A DNA stretch of 64,000 bases from Sphingobacterium endophyticum (GCF_009733535.1 NZ_SMMI01000006.1:62001-126000); one strand, 5' to 3'. Positions 19,644-27,982 are shown, counted from the first letter of the stretch. Numbers and translations: made by a program. The notes: a model not told the origin generated them from the sequence alone.

Positions 19644-20036
19644 ATGAAGACCAAATTCTCCTACAAAACTTACCTAAGAATAGGCATTATCTTCTTCTTA
19701 ATACTTGGAATTGGCCATCTATATGGAGAAATGCAAATGAGTAAAGATGGCTCAATAGAGGCTCATTTAGATAAGTTTGATTTTAAACTTTTTGGCTCTG
19801 CATTTAGTTTATATAAATTCCATCAGGGCTATAGTGTTATGATGGGGTTATTGATCATATTCATAGCTCTGCTGCTTCTTACATTAAAGGAAATAAATAA
19901 GCAAACATTGCTCATATTAACAATTGGAAGTACCCTTATTTGCGGATTGATGTGGTATTATTTTGCCCTACCGGGTCAAATTTTTTCTACTATAGCTGCG
20001 TTATCCTTTATATTAGCCTATTTGAAATATAAGTAA
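19644..20036 (+). CDS. Hypothetical four-helix membrane protein
   Basis: The 130-residue product has a hydrophobic segment at about 10-26, a soluble stretch with a basic/acidic mix, and three more helices to the end. The first helix is followed by 'GHLYGEMQ', and 'KFHQGYSVMMGLLIIF' starts helix 2. These resemble a small family of uncharacterised Bacteroidota membrane proteins with conserved His. No function assigned. Confidence 0.65.
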   Translation: MKTKFSYKTYLRIGIIFFLILGIGHLYGEMQMSKDGSIEAHLDKFDFKLFGSAFSLYKFHQGYSVMMGLLIIFIALLLLTLKEINKQTLLILTIGSTLICGLMWYYFALPGQIFSTIAALSFILAYLKYK

Positions 20037-20244
20037 AACGAACTTTATTCAATCAAAATATCCTCAAAACAAAAGCTTAAACGATCATTCTTTGAATTTC
20101 CTTTTAGAAGCAAATTCATTCGATTTAAAATTTCCCAGCAATCCTAAATATGACAGATAAAATGAGCAGAAATGTTTCGTAGGTTTACTGTAAGTTCTTT
20201 GCTCTCCAATTCTAGAAGTGTGAAGTTACCTAAATCAAAAAACT

Positions 20245-20628
20245 ATGGCAAAACCAAAAGAAACATTCAGTCCATCAAAGCGGATCGAGAGCTTTAAGCA
20301 TGCTATCCATGGCCTACGGTCCCTTTTTCTTCAAGAACCAAATGCGCGGATACATTTGTTGGCCACTATCTTTGTTTTACTTGCTTCATGGTATTTCGAC
20401 ATTGACAGAATGGAGTGGATTGCCGTCCTAATGTGCATTGGAATGGTTTTATCTGCCGAAATATTCAACACATCCATTGAGAACATCTGTGATCATATCT
20501 CTCCGGAATATCACCAAAGGATCAAGATCATAAAAGACCTGGCAGCAGCAGCCGTCCTAGTGACTGCCCTCATTGCATTAATAGTCGCGGCCTTTATTTT
20601 TGGACCACGGATATTTTCAGGATATTGA
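20245..20628 (+). CDS. dgkA: Diacylglycerol kinase family protein (DgkA-like)
   Basis: The 127-residue small integral membrane kinase has three helices and the family motifs SAEIFNTSIE and KIIKDLAAAAVLV, which hold the Glu and Asn residues for MgATP binding. Proteins of this family phosphorylate diacylglycerol or undecaprenol. Without biochemical data the lipid substrate is open. Stand-alone gene, 62% of its length membrane-embedded. Confidence 0.9.
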   Translation: MAKPKETFSPSKRIESFKHAIHGLRSLFLQEPNARIHLLATIFVLLASWYFDIDRMEWIAVLMCIGMVLSAEIFNTSIENICDHISPEYHQRIKIIKDLAAAAVLVTALIALIVAAFIFGPRIFSGY

Positions 20629-20688
20629 GTTGGAGAATTGAAACTCTATTAATTTCCAAACCCTAAATTGTGATGGCAGTCCTATATT

Positions 20689-21084
20689 TTAATTCATTTT
20701 ATTTAATTCAGTATATTCAGAAGTTTTATTTTGTTCATCTAACCATGTCCATTTAATATAGTTCTTATTAAAGATTAAAATTTTGTTTTTGATGGGTTCC
20801 ATATCATCCCTATACAAAGTGATAATAGTATTATTATCAGTTAGTTTATATGTACCAGTATAGGTTCCGCTATTATCTTCCAAATAATCTATAACCTCTA
20901 AGGTATATGACCCATTATCATTAAATGTATAATATGCAAGTCCATCAACGGCTTCAGGCGCTGCTTTAGATTTTACCATCCATCTTCCAGAAAGTTCATT
21001 TACATGTATTTGATCTTTTTTACAAGAATTAAAAGTAAATAATACTATAAATAATGCTGAAAATGTTAAGATTAATTGTTTCAT
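20689..21084 (-). CDS. Small lipocalin-like lipoprotein
   Basis: The 131-residue product has a lipobox FTFNSC (Cys21) and a beta-rich body starting with ELSGRWMVKS and 'YYTFNDNGSYTLE', then 'GTYTGTYKLTDNNTIITLY'. This is the pattern of lipocalin-like domain proteins widespread in Bacteroidota. Ligand unknown. It is the last gene before the probable island. Confidence 0.7.
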   Translation of the reverse strand: MKQLILTFSALFIVLFTFNSCKKDQIHVNELSGRWMVKSKAAPEAVDGLAYYTFNDNGSYTLEVIDYLEDNSGTYTGTYKLTDNNTIITLYRDDMEPIKNKILIFNKNYIKWTWLDEQNKTSEYTELNKMN

Positions 21085-21153
21085 AGGGTGAATGCTTGGT
21101 TAATAATTTATATAAACGCTTAATAATTTCTTTGCGCTACAAATAAAACAAAA

Positions 21154-21179
21154 AAGCTCCCCTAATTCTAGAGAAGCTT
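21154..21179 (-). terminator. Orphan Rho-independent terminator at the island's left edge
   Basis: On the minus strand AAGCTTCTCTA-GAAT-TAGGGGAGCTT forms an 11-base stem (three G-U pairs) followed by TTTTTT. No intact minus-strand gene ends here, so it probably served a gene whose 5' part was displaced by the adjacent island. Confidence 0.65.
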
Positions 21180-21203
21180 TCCAGTGAACTTACTGGTACG
21201 AAA

Positions 21204-21212
21204 CTCGAACTC
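21204..21212. repeat. 9-bp CTCGAACTC, left copy of a possible att repeat
   Basis: CTCGAACTC is the complement of a tRNA T-arm (GAGTTCGAG on the minus strand) but is not inside a tRNA here. The same nine bases occur in the same orientation at 36709-36717 within tRNA-Lys, on the other side of the island. Confidence 0.35.
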
Positions 21213-21260
21213 TTTTTTGGAAGATTAATAGTTATTAAACGTACTGAAAGATTATTTATC

Positions 21261-21479
21261 GTGGTGGATAACGAAAAGGTGTCTGCCGAAACCAAAGCCT
21301 ACAAAAAGATACCGCAGATATTATCTTTTACCGATGAAGACGGCAACGACAATATGAAGCAGGTCATCGAAGCCAATTACAGGCAGGTCAAAGCGGACGT
21401 TGTACATATTGTGGAAAGCGAAATGGAGCGGATTAAGAATGACCCCGATTTACAACATTTGATACAGCAAGATGGATAA
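21261..21479 (+). pseudogene. C-terminal fragment of a conjugative-element gene, possibly a TraG/MobC-type coupling protein
   Basis: About 72 codons are open with no proper start (the frame runs from 21231 after a TAG). It encodes a charged helical tail: ..DNMKQVIEANYRQVKADV followed by VHIVESEMERIKNDPDLQHLIQ. The pattern 'I.DNY..VK.DV..IV..E..RIKNDP.L.HLI' is what I recall for the end of Bacteroidota conjugal coupling proteins; this is from memory. Base composition is richer in G+C than the AT-rich region before it. It marks the truncated left end of the island. Confidence 0.4.
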
Positions 21480-21516
21480 CGGCTAAAATAATGGGTATTC
21501 TAAAAAAAGTAAATAG

Positions 21517-21530
21517 ACAGACTTGTCTGT
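21517..21530. promoter_or_regulatory. TetR-type operator overlapping the -33 box
   Basis: ACAGAC-TT-GTCTGT is a palindrome with 6-base arms. It covers the TTG that serves as -33 element for the promoter of the TetR gene directly downstream, an arrangement expected for autorepression. Confidence 0.65.
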
Positions 21531-21545
21531 TCATTTATTATTCTA

Positions 21546-21553
21546 TACATTTG
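21546..21553 (+). promoter_or_regulatory. -7 box of the TetR gene promoter
   Basis: TACATTTG matches TAnnTTTG, with CTTG 20 bases upstream inside the operator. It puts transcription near 21560, so the TTG at 21523 cannot be the translation start and ATG 21574 is used. Confidence 0.6.
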
Positions 21554-21573
21554 CTTTCATAAAGGATATAAAC

Positions 21574-22098
21574 ATGGATACCCCAAGAGAAAGAATTATT
21601 GATACCGCTTCACTACTGTTCCATCAACAGGGATATAATAGCACTGGAATTAATCAGATTATCAGTGAAGCCAATGTTGCCAAAGCAAGTTTTTACCAAC
21701 ACTTTAAATCAAAAGATGACCTATGTGTTGCGTTTTTAAATGCAAGACATGGATATTGGTTTTCTGAATTGATAACATACGTATCAAAATCGAAAAGCAC
21801 CAAAAAAAGAATATTGAAAGCCTTTGATTTCATTGTTTATATGAACGAAAAGGAAGGTTTTAGGGGGTGCAGTTTTTTGAACATCCTGTCGGAAATATCA
21901 AAAGAACAAGGTACTATACTTTCAGTTATACAGGCACACAAAAACGACCTTAGAAAATTCTTTGAAAAAGAACTTGGAGAGGAATTGCTATCCGCTCACA
22001 TCTACCTGTTATTTGAAAGTTCAATTATAGAAAGCCAACTCTTTAAATCAAATGAGTTGGTCAAGAAATCAAAAAAAATCGTAAACAGCTTAATTTAA
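21574..22098 (+). CDS. TetR/AcrR-family regulator
   Basis: The 174-residue protein has an N-terminal TetR helix-turn-helix ([41 protein letters not shown], residues about 5-46) and a helical ligand domain with Cys in [10 protein letters not shown] (about 94-103). The start is ATG 21574 because the longer frame begins inside the promoter. A Cys in this position and the linked Old Yellow Enzyme recall NemR-like electrophile sensing, but that is inference. It is followed after 11 bases by a DUF1348 gene. Confidence 0.9.
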   Translation: MDTPRERIIDTASLLFHQQGYNSTGINQIISEANVAKASFYQHFKSKDDLCVAFLNARHGYWFSELITYVSKSKSTKKRILKAFDFIVYMNEKEGFRGCSFLNILSEISKEQGTILSVIQAHKNDLRKFFEKELGEELLSAHIYLLFESSIIESQLFKSNELVKKSKKIVNSLI

Positions 22099-22109
22099 GG
22101 CTTAAAACA

Positions 22110-22520
22110 ATGGAACAGAAACATCCTTTACCTCCATTTACTTTGGAGACAGCCAAGCAAAAAATCCAAATGGCAGAAGATGCTTGGAATACCAAAAATC
22201 CCGAAAAGATATCAATGGCTTATACCATTGATAGTGAATGGCGAAATCGAAACCTGTTTATCAATGGTCGGGAAGAAATTGTAAGATTTTTGACCGAGAA
22301 ATGGGAAAAAGAATTGGATTACAAGCTCAAAAAAGAGTATTGGGCGCATACCGATAATAGAATTGCCGTTAGGTTTGAATATGAGTACAGAAACAAAGAG
22401 GGTAAATGGTTTAGAGCCTACGGAAACGAGAATTGGGAGTTTGATGAAAACGGCTTAATGAAAAAACGGTACGCTAGTATCAATGACCTCGAAATAAAAG
22501 AGGCTGACAGGTATTTATAA
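22110..22520 (+). CDS. DUF1348 family protein (NTF2-like fold)
   Basis: The 136-residue protein carries all the marks of DUF1348: [35 protein letters not shown], the block around [18 protein letters not shown], and [18 protein letters not shown]. The family has an NTF2/SnoaL-like cone fold and no firm function. It lies 11 bases after the TetR gene, so it is probably in the TetR-controlled unit. Confidence 0.92.
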   Translation: MEQKHPLPPFTLETAKQKIQMAEDAWNTKNPEKISMAYTIDSEWRNRNLFINGREEIVRFLTEKWEKELDYKLKKEYWAHTDNRIAVRFEYEYRNKEGKWFRAYGNENWEFDENGLMKKRYASINDLEIKEADRYL

Positions 22521-22553
22521 TTACTAAATTGTGAACGAAAACGGAATACTTAT

Positions 22554-23138
22554 ATGGTCGAAAATACTTTATTAAAAAACATCTCGAAATATATAGATCT
22601 TACGCAGGATGAAATTTCAACTTTCGAGCGTTTTTGGACGGAGAAAACATTGGAAAAGGGGGACTATCTTTTGCATAATGGCGATACCTGTCGTTATGAT
22701 AGTTATGTCGTTTCGGGAGCATTAAAAGCATTTTACATCAACGCTGACAATGGCAATGAGGAAATCTTGTTTTTCGCTATCGACGACTGGTGGGCTTCTG
22801 ACTTAGATAGCTTTTCCAAACAGAAGCCCTCAATATACAACATACAAGCCATAGAAAGAACGACCGTTTTACAGATTAGCCACTATTCTTTTCAGCAGTT
22901 ACTGGCTGAACTTCCCCGTTTGGAGCGGTACTTTCGGATAATATTAGAAAGTTATCTGGGCGCATTGCAAAAAAGAATTATCTATAACAATGTTCAGGAT
23001 GCCGAAAGCAGATATTATGCCTTTTTGGAAAACTACCCAAACATAGCATCCAAAGTACCCCAATATCTGATTGCATCGTATTTGGGTGTATCAGCTGAAT
23101 TTATAAGCCGCATTAAGAAAAAAAATAAACCGTCTTGA
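22554..23138 (+). CDS. Crp/Fnr-family transcriptional regulator
   Basis: The 194-residue protein has a cyclic-nucleotide-binding-type beta roll (about 25-115; EKGDYLLHNGDTCRYDSYVVSGALKAFY) and a C-terminal helix-turn-helix ending IASYLGVSAEFISRIKKK. There are no Cys clusters for an iron-sulfur centre. It is 33 bases after the DUF1348 gene. A TTGAC-CTAG-ATCAA palindrome overlapping its stop codon and preceding the Old Yellow Enzyme gene is a candidate target. Confidence 0.88.
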   Translation: MVENTLLKNISKYIDLTQDEISTFERFWTEKTLEKGDYLLHNGDTCRYDSYVVSGALKAFYINADNGNEEILFFAIDDWWASDLDSFSKQKPSIYNIQAIERTTVLQISHYSFQQLLAELPRLERYFRIILESYLGALQKRIIYNNVQDAESRYYAFLENYPNIASKVPQYLIASYLGVSAEFISRIKKKNKPS

Positions 23139-23147
23139 CCTAGATCA
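23134..23147. promoter_or_regulatory. FNR-box-like palindrome upstream of the Old Yellow Enzyme gene
   Basis: TTGAC-CTAG-ATCAA differs by one base from the FNR consensus TTGAT-N4-ATCAA. It includes the stop codon of the Crp/Fnr gene and lies about 50 bases before the next start codon. Confidence 0.4.
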
Positions 23148-23174
23148 ATTTTTTCTCCATCATTTACCGTCAAC

Positions 23175-23200
23175 TTTGCTTCATAATATTAAGAAGCAAA
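23175..23200. repeat. Inverted repeat at the start codon of the Old Yellow Enzyme gene
   Basis: TTTGCTTC-N10-GAAGCAAA has perfect 8-base arms; the last A belongs to ATG 23200. It could be an operator or an RNA hairpin that hides the start codon. Confidence 0.4.
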
Positions 23201-24315
23201 TGAAACATCATCCTATTTTTCAGAACGCCATTACATGGCAAAGAGAATTGATCAACCGGACGGTAGTTGCCCCCATGTCACGCGTGAGCGCTACGGCGGA
23301 CGGCTTGGCTACGCACGAAATGAAGGACTATTATTCCGCATTTGCAATTGGAGGATTTGCAGTTATCATTACCGAGGGTATCTACACTGATGTATACGGT
23401 AGCCAGAGTTATAACAACCAACCTGCACTTGTAAACGAAGCGCAAAGCGCTTCTTGGGAAAAGGTAACCCGTGCTGTCCATCAATCTCCCTCCCTTATTT
23501 TCGCTCAGTTGATGCACGCAGGTGCTTTATCGCAATATAGTGAGAACACCTTAGCTCCGTCTGCCCTAAAACCTGTTGGCACAAAGATGTCTTCCTACGG
23601 TGGCGAGGGGACATTTCCTACCCCTAAAGAAATGGACTTGACGGATATTGAAAGAATGAAACAGGGCTTTATCAATGGAGCTGTAAACGCTTATAAGGCA
23701 GGCTTTGACGGCGTAGAAATTCATGGGGCAAATGGTTATTTGTTAGACCAGTTCCTCACACCGGAACTGAACCACAGAAACGACCAATATGGTGGCACTA
23801 TGCAGAACCGTTTCCGTGTTATTGCTGAAATTATTGCTGGTATAAAGGCTTCCGTGCCACAGAGTTTCATTGTCGGTTTACGGGTTTCAGAGGGGAAAGT
23901 AAATGACCTTACCTACCGTTGGAAACATGGTATTGAAACAGCTAAAGAACTGGCAGAAGAAATAAAGGTGAGCAAACCCGATTTTGTTCACGTAGCGGTG
24001 CAGACGGGCGAATGGGAACGGGACAGCTTTTTTGGAGACGGAATATCATTGGCATTGGTTATCCGGCAGGCAACGGGCATTCCTGTCATTGCCAACGGTG
24101 GTTTCCATAATGTTGAAAAGGCGGAAGTTGCCTTGAAGGACACCCACGCAACGCTGGTTGCTATCGGAAAAGCAGCCTTAGCAGATCCCCATTGGGTAAT
24201 GAAAACCATGAACGGGTTACCCTTGATTCCTTTTCACCGTGAAATGTTATGGCCGGAGGCAACCCTTAGCCATACCCGGAAAATCGTCAAAGAATTAAAT
24301 CTTGAAAATAGTTAG
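23200..24315 (+). CDS. Old Yellow Enzyme family NADH:flavin oxidoreductase / alkene reductase
   Basis: The 371-residue TIM-barrel flavoenzyme starts at ATG 23200; the TTG at 23176 lies within an inverted repeat. The active-site motif EIHGANGYLLDQFLTP contains the His/Asn pair that binds the substrate carbonyl and the proton-donating Tyr. NRTVVAPMSR near the N-terminus and 'VIANGGF' near the C-terminus are the FMN-binding segments. Family members reduce activated C=C bonds and electrophiles such as N-ethylmaleimide. Regulators directly upstream suggest an electrophile response. Confidence 0.93.
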   Translation: MKHHPIFQNAITWQRELINRTVVAPMSRVSATADGLATHEMKDYYSAFAIGGFAVIITEGIYTDVYGSQSYNNQPALVNEAQSASWEKVTRAVHQSPSLIFAQLMHAGALSQYSENTLAPSALKPVGTKMSSYGGEGTFPTPKEMDLTDIERMKQGFINGAVNAYKAGFDGVEIHGANGYLLDQFLTPELNHRNDQYGGTMQNRFRVIAEIIAGIKASVPQSFIVGLRVSEGKVNDLTYRWKHGIETAKELAEEIKVSKPDFVHVAVQTGEWERDSFFGDGISLALVIRQATGIPVIANGGFHNVEKAEVALKDTHATLVAIGKAALADPHWVMKTMNGLPLIPFHREMLWPEATLSHTRKIVKELNLENS

Positions 24316-24325
24316 AAAGAGAACA

Positions 24326-24415
24326 ATGAAAATGAACAGATTCTTGATAATTGGGACTTTACTTTCAGTATAGACATCACAGGAAAAACGTTCGCACAAA
24401 GGAACACATCTATAA
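24326..24415 (+). pseudogene. Remnant of a small exported protein
   Basis: ATG 24326 starts MKMNRFLIIGTLLSV, a signal peptide, then a TAG at 24371-24373. The frame continues as TSQEKRSHKGTHL and stops again at 24413. It looks like the start of a secreted protein gene whose remainder has been lost. Confidence 0.4.
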
Positions 24416-24520
24416 ATCAAATAAATAAAAAATGAAACCTGCTTGTGTCACCATCGAAAAAAGGATATATAAAAATCAACTCAAGCAAGCTTCATTGCCA
24501 TTAAAAAACAAATTATTATC

Positions 24521-24928
24521 ATGAAAATTTCACAAATTAAAATTACGCCGGACGCTTATGAACCATTCCGTCTGGCTCAGGGACATCGTGTAGGCGATCT
24601 GTTGTTTATTTCGGGACAGACCGCTATTGGCAAGGATGGAAAGCTTATAGGCATAGGTGACTTTGATGCACAGGCAAAAATGGCTTTTGAAAATCTGGAC
24701 AAGGTATTGAGTGCTGGAGGTTCAAGTTTGAAAAACGTGGTTAAGGTCACTATCATGCTCCGTGACATGAAGAACTTTGAGAAGATTGTCGAATTGAGAG
24801 GCAAATACTTTACTCCCCCATATCCGGCAGATACTATTTTTGAAGTATCGTCATTGTTTTCGCCGGATGCATTGATTGAGATTGAAGCCATTGCTGTGGC
24901 GGATGCGCTGGCAGATTGGGAAAAGTAA
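24521..24928 (+). CDS. RidA/YjgF-family protein without the catalytic arginine
   Basis: The 135-residue protein has the family signature (LLFISGQTAIGKDG; FENLDKVLSAGGSSLKNVVK; ALIEIEAIAVAD). In RidA the imine-hydrolysing Arg lies in 'PARTxVEV'; here the segment reads PADTIFEV, with Asp104 in that place. So it is unlikely to be a 2-aminoacrylate deaminase of the classical type and more likely belongs to one of the Rid subfamilies of unknown function. A terminator follows. Confidence 0.88.
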   Translation: MKISQIKITPDAYEPFRLAQGHRVGDLLFISGQTAIGKDGKLIGIGDFDAQAKMAFENLDKVLSAGGSSLKNVVKVTIMLRDMKNFEKIVELRGKYFTPPYPADTIFEVSSLFSPDALIEIEAIAVADALADWEK

Positions 24929-24952
24929 TACGAAAATAAAACCAGTCACAGT

Positions 24953-24981
24953 AAGGAGTGGATAAGTAGTATCTACTCCTT
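24953..24981 (+). terminator. Rho-independent terminator after the RidA-like gene
   Basis: AAGGAGTGGAT-N7-ATCTACTCCTT makes an 11-base stem with one G-U pair, followed by GTTTATTTT. It closes the transcription unit that contains the Old Yellow Enzyme and RidA-like genes. Confidence 0.75.
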
Positions 24982-25072
24982 GTTTATTTTGGACATTTAT
25001 ATACAACGAAGTATAAATAACCATACATCATCAAATGATAATAATTGCGTATTTTAGTATTTTCTGATATAC

Positions 25073-25080
25073 TAAGTTTG
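25073..25080 (+). promoter_or_regulatory. Possible -7 box of the AraC-type regulator gene
   Basis: TAAGTTTG fits TAnnTTTG about 95 bases before the start codon. No good -33 box at the right distance. Confidence 0.3.
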
Positions 25081-25174
25081 ACATGAGAATAAACTTCACA
25101 TTTCATAATTATTATTTTTCAATCTGGACGGAAAAGCATTCCCAGGATTATACTAATTTTTAGACATCTTCCTT

Positions 25175-26050
25175 ATGATACAAAAACATTCAGATAACTT
25201 TGATCTGCTCAGATATTTAAGGTCTCAAAAAAATGATGGCCATATAGCGCCTTATTATCTGGCATCAAAAACGTGTCTTGAAGACTTGAAAATCACCAAT
25301 CCCTTTAAAAACTACTTTTATACTATCGGTCTGTATTATGGTGAGGGAGCGCGCATCAGGATAGGCACTACCGATTATGATTTAACACGAGGAAGCCTGT
25401 TGACGATTGGCCCCGGAATGACCTGTCAATGGCTCAATACCAGTTTTCCCTCAAATGACACGTTATTTTTTTATGATGATATTTTTGTAAATAATTTCAG
25501 CAGGTCGTTTTTCTATTCTCTCGAATTTTTTTGCCCCGATGAAAAGAGTGTGATGCAACTCACCGATAGGCAATTCGAGGAAATGCAACAGCTTTTCAGC
25601 ACACTTCGGGCAATAGCTGATAAGCCCGAAGCAGTATCGGGCATACTATATTCAATCCTGATTATTTCACAGAAATATTTCTGGAACCTGTACCGGGGCA
25701 ATAAAAAGGAACTCAACGGTAAAGAACATACCGTTGTAAAGTTTAGAGAATTAGTTTCAAAGAATTTCTCGCAGTATAAAGATGTTGCTTTTTATGCGGA
25801 ACAGTTGCATATATCACCAAAATACCTGAGCGAAATATTAGTAGAATACACCGGGCTTTCGGCGAAAAAATGGATTGAGTTTCATATCATGCAGGAGGCC
25901 AAGTACCTGTTGAGCTTTTGGAATATGTCTGTCAAAGAGGTGTCGTTTCAACTTGGCTACACAGACTCTTCTCATTTTTCCCGGGCATTCAGAAGCTACG
26001 AAGGTCAGCTCCCCACTGAGTTCAAAAATACAATTGAAATTCCTGCATAA
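25175..26050 (+). CDS. AraC-family transcriptional regulator
   Basis: The 291-residue protein has an N-terminal cupin-like sensor region (about 20-110) and a C-terminal double helix-turn-helix (about 190-285) with KDVAFYAEQLHISPKYLSEI and the conserved FQLGYTDSSHFSRAFRSYEG. It stands alone after a terminator and lies 290 bases before a porin-like gene. It probably controls part of the adjoining redox gene set. Confidence 0.92.
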   Translation: MIQKHSDNFDLLRYLRSQKNDGHIAPYYLASKTCLEDLKITNPFKNYFYTIGLYYGEGARIRIGTTDYDLTRGSLLTIGPGMTCQWLNTSFPSNDTLFFYDDIFVNNFSRSFFYSLEFFCPDEKSVMQLTDRQFEEMQQLFSTLRAIADKPEAVSGILYSILIISQKYFWNLYRGNKKELNGKEHTVVKFRELVSKNFSQYKDVAFYAEQLHISPKYLSEILVEYTGLSAKKWIEFHIMQEAKYLLSFWNMSVKEVSFQLGYTDSSHFSRAFRSYEGQLPTEFKNTIEIPA

Positions 26051-26091
26051 TCGCGGGTTCTACATCAAAAACAGAAAAAACTACATTTTTT

Positions 26092-26117
26092 GCCGTCATA
26101 CTTACAGTATTGACGGC
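26092..26117. repeat. Hairpin downstream of the AraC-type gene
   Basis: GCCGTCATACT-TAC-AGTATTGACGGC forms a stem with one bulged base. There is no T-run after it on the plus strand, so it is not a clear terminator. Confidence 0.35.
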
Positions 26118-26241
26118 TAGGCTCCTTCATATCTTCGTATGGTATTACAGAAAACGTACAATGAAGTTTAGATAAGATGCATTTCTTTCGTTACGAAAAG
26201 ACAAGACAAATCACCAACGGAAGAAAATATCCTGAATAGGT

Positions 26242-26268
26242 TGTCACGTTTTCAGCACTTCATGTGTC
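26242..26268 (+). promoter_or_regulatory. Candidate ECF41-type promoter upstream of the porin-like gene
   Basis: TGTCACG, a 16-base spacer, then TGTC resembles the ECF41 promoter reported as TGTCACA ... CGTC. It lies about 70 bases before the porin-like gene. The same layout occurs at about 33857, downstream of the ECF41 gene. Confidence 0.4.
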
Positions 26269-26340
26269 CATATTTTAAACAGTGGTTGACTGTAATAATT
26301 ATCCGACCACAGCCTAACAAAAAGAAATTTGAAGGGAACG

Positions 26341-26982
26341 ATGAAAGAAACAACGAAAATAAAAAACTTGCTGGCCTGCCTGTTTTTCTGCATGTGGTGC
26401 TTGCACAGCGAGGCGCAAGTCCCTGTGGAAATCACTGCAGGGCATTCGAGTTACTATTATCAGCATATGTTTTCCGGCAAAATCATTGCGGAAAAGCCGT
26501 TTGGATTTTTTAACACGTCTTCTATTTTGCTTCCTTACGACAAAAAGCGGGGGATTGAAGTGATGAGCCAGTCGTATCTTACTTACGAAATAAATAATCG
26601 CTGGGCAACCGGTTTGGGTTCTATCTATGCACCGGGAAATCGGTTTGTGCCTTCGGCTTTTGTTTGGTATTTCAATAAAAAAAATGACTTATCGTATCTC
26701 ATTTTTACGAGAATGGATGTTTGGTCTAACCCCAGTCTTGAGCTGTTCGGTTCTGTGGAATATCAAGGTAGCAAAAATCAGAATTTCAATCTTTATGCGC
26801 GTTTGCAGCTTCAATATATTACTTCAATGCATTGGAACGGGCACTTAAAGAGTGTTCAATATGCAAGATTAGGAGTGGACAATAAAGGTGTACAATATGG
26901 TTTGGGTGTAAACTTTGACCAATACGGGCCAAATACGGAACACTACAGCAACTTTGGACTTTTTGTGCGAAGAGTATTCTAA
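26341..26982 (+). CDS. Secreted, probably outer-membrane beta-barrel protein
   Basis: From ATG 26341 the product is 213 residues with a signal peptide (about 1-25, ending HSEAQ) and then amphipathic beta strands throughout (SYLTYEINNRWATGLGSIYA; NFNLYARLQLQYITS), ending with Phe (GLFVRRVF) as outer membrane barrels do. It looks like a small porin-like barrel without a family I can name. First gene of a long unit running to about 33.9 kb. Confidence 0.6.
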   Translation: MKETTKIKNLLACLFFCMWCLHSEAQVPVEITAGHSSYYYQHMFSGKIIAEKPFGFFNTSSILLPYDKKRGIEVMSQSYLTYEINNRWATGLGSIYAPGNRFVPSAFVWYFNKKNDLSYLIFTRMDVWSNPSLELFGSVEYQGSKNQNFNLYARLQLQYITSMHWNGHLKSVQYARLGVDNKGVQYGLGVNFDQYGPNTEHYSNFGLFVRRVF

Positions 26983-27007
26983 CAGAACTTTTAAAATACA
27001 ATTAAAT

Positions 27008-27910
27008 ATGAATATAGATAACATCAAAACTGAAATACCTCACAACAAAAGGAAGAGCGTAACGGTACTTGGATTGGGTAATATGGGAGCCGCGATAGCC
27101 TATACATTTATCAATCAAGGTTATGATACGGTTGTGTGGAACCGTAATGCGGAAAAATGTAAACCACTAGTTCAAGCAGGTGCAGCGGGTATAGAAATAC
27201 TTAGTGAGGCAGTTGTTGCCAGTAATCAGATTGTGATCTGCTTGTTAAACAATACGGCTGTGGATGAAGTACTCAAACAGGTAGCTGGTGCGGTTGCCGG
27301 AAAAGTATTCATCAATTTAACGAGCGGCACACCTGCTCAGGCTCGTGATTTTGCTGAGTGGGCTGAAAAACAGAACGCTTCCTATATCGATGGCAAAATA
27401 TTGGCTGACCCAATAGACATCGGAACCGCCAAAGCACAGTTATTATTCAGTGGTAAGCCAACCGTTTTTGATGCGCAGTATCCGCTGTTGGAAAAGCTAG
27501 GTGCCATTACTTACTACGGAGAAGACGCAGGAGCCGCGGCTGTAGATTTTTTAGCGCAGGTAGCTATTGGCTATGAATTTTTAATAGGTTTTTTGCATAC
27601 CCTTCAATTGGTGCATCAGGAAGGAGTGGATTTGGCCGCTTTTGCACATCGGGTTGCGGGCACGCTACAGGGCTATGGCCCGCTGCTGTCCCTAATGGTC
27701 AATGAAATTAAGTTGGGTACATACCAGCCCGACTTGGGGCCGCTTCAGGTTCAAGCCGCGATGTTTGATGACCTCATCAATCATCGAAAATCAAAAAATG
27801 TGGAAACTCTGCGCATGCAAGAAATCAAAAACCTCATGGACCGTAGAATAGCTGATGGGCATGGAGCGCAGGGATTTTCGAGTTTATTCGAACTACTAGG
27901 GAAACAATAG
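27008..27910 (+). CDS. NAD(P)-dependent imine-reductase-like oxidoreductase (6PGDH/3-HIBDH superfamily)
   Basis: From ATG 27008 the 300-residue protein has the Rossmann motif LGLGNMGAAIA with WNRNAEK after the second strand, pointing to NADP. The C-terminal helical domain begins with GEDAGAAAVDFLAQVAIGY, where hydroxyisobutyrate dehydrogenases have the catalytic Lys but imine reductases have Asp or Tyr; here an Asp is present and no Lys. That favours the imine-reductase-like group. Substrate unknown. The preceding gene ends 25 bases upstream. Confidence 0.82.
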   Translation: MNIDNIKTEIPHNKRKSVTVLGLGNMGAAIAYTFINQGYDTVVWNRNAEKCKPLVQAGAAGIEILSEAVVASNQIVICLLNNTAVDEVLKQVAGAVAGKVFINLTSGTPAQARDFAEWAEKQNASYIDGKILADPIDIGTAKAQLLFSGKPTVFDAQYPLLEKLGAITYYGEDAGAAAVDFLAQVAIGYEFLIGFLHTLQLVHQEGVDLAAFAHRVAGTLQGYGPLLSLMVNEIKLGTYQPDLGPLQVQAAMFDDLINHRKSKNVETLRMQEIKNLMDRRIADGHGAQGFSSLFELLGKQ

Positions 27911-27982
27911 CAACTACCAGCATTGACCACAATATTTAAAGGGGATACAAACAAGATATAACTAGAATAAAAAAGGAAAATA

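Noticed and set aside
21523..21573. Upstream TTG start for the TetR gene
   Set aside because: It lies within the operator and -33 box and before the expected transcription start; ATG 21574 is the normal TetR beginning.
26241..26513. 90-codon plus-strand frame MSRFQHFM..
   Set aside because: It overlaps the promoter and signal peptide of the porin-like gene in a different frame.
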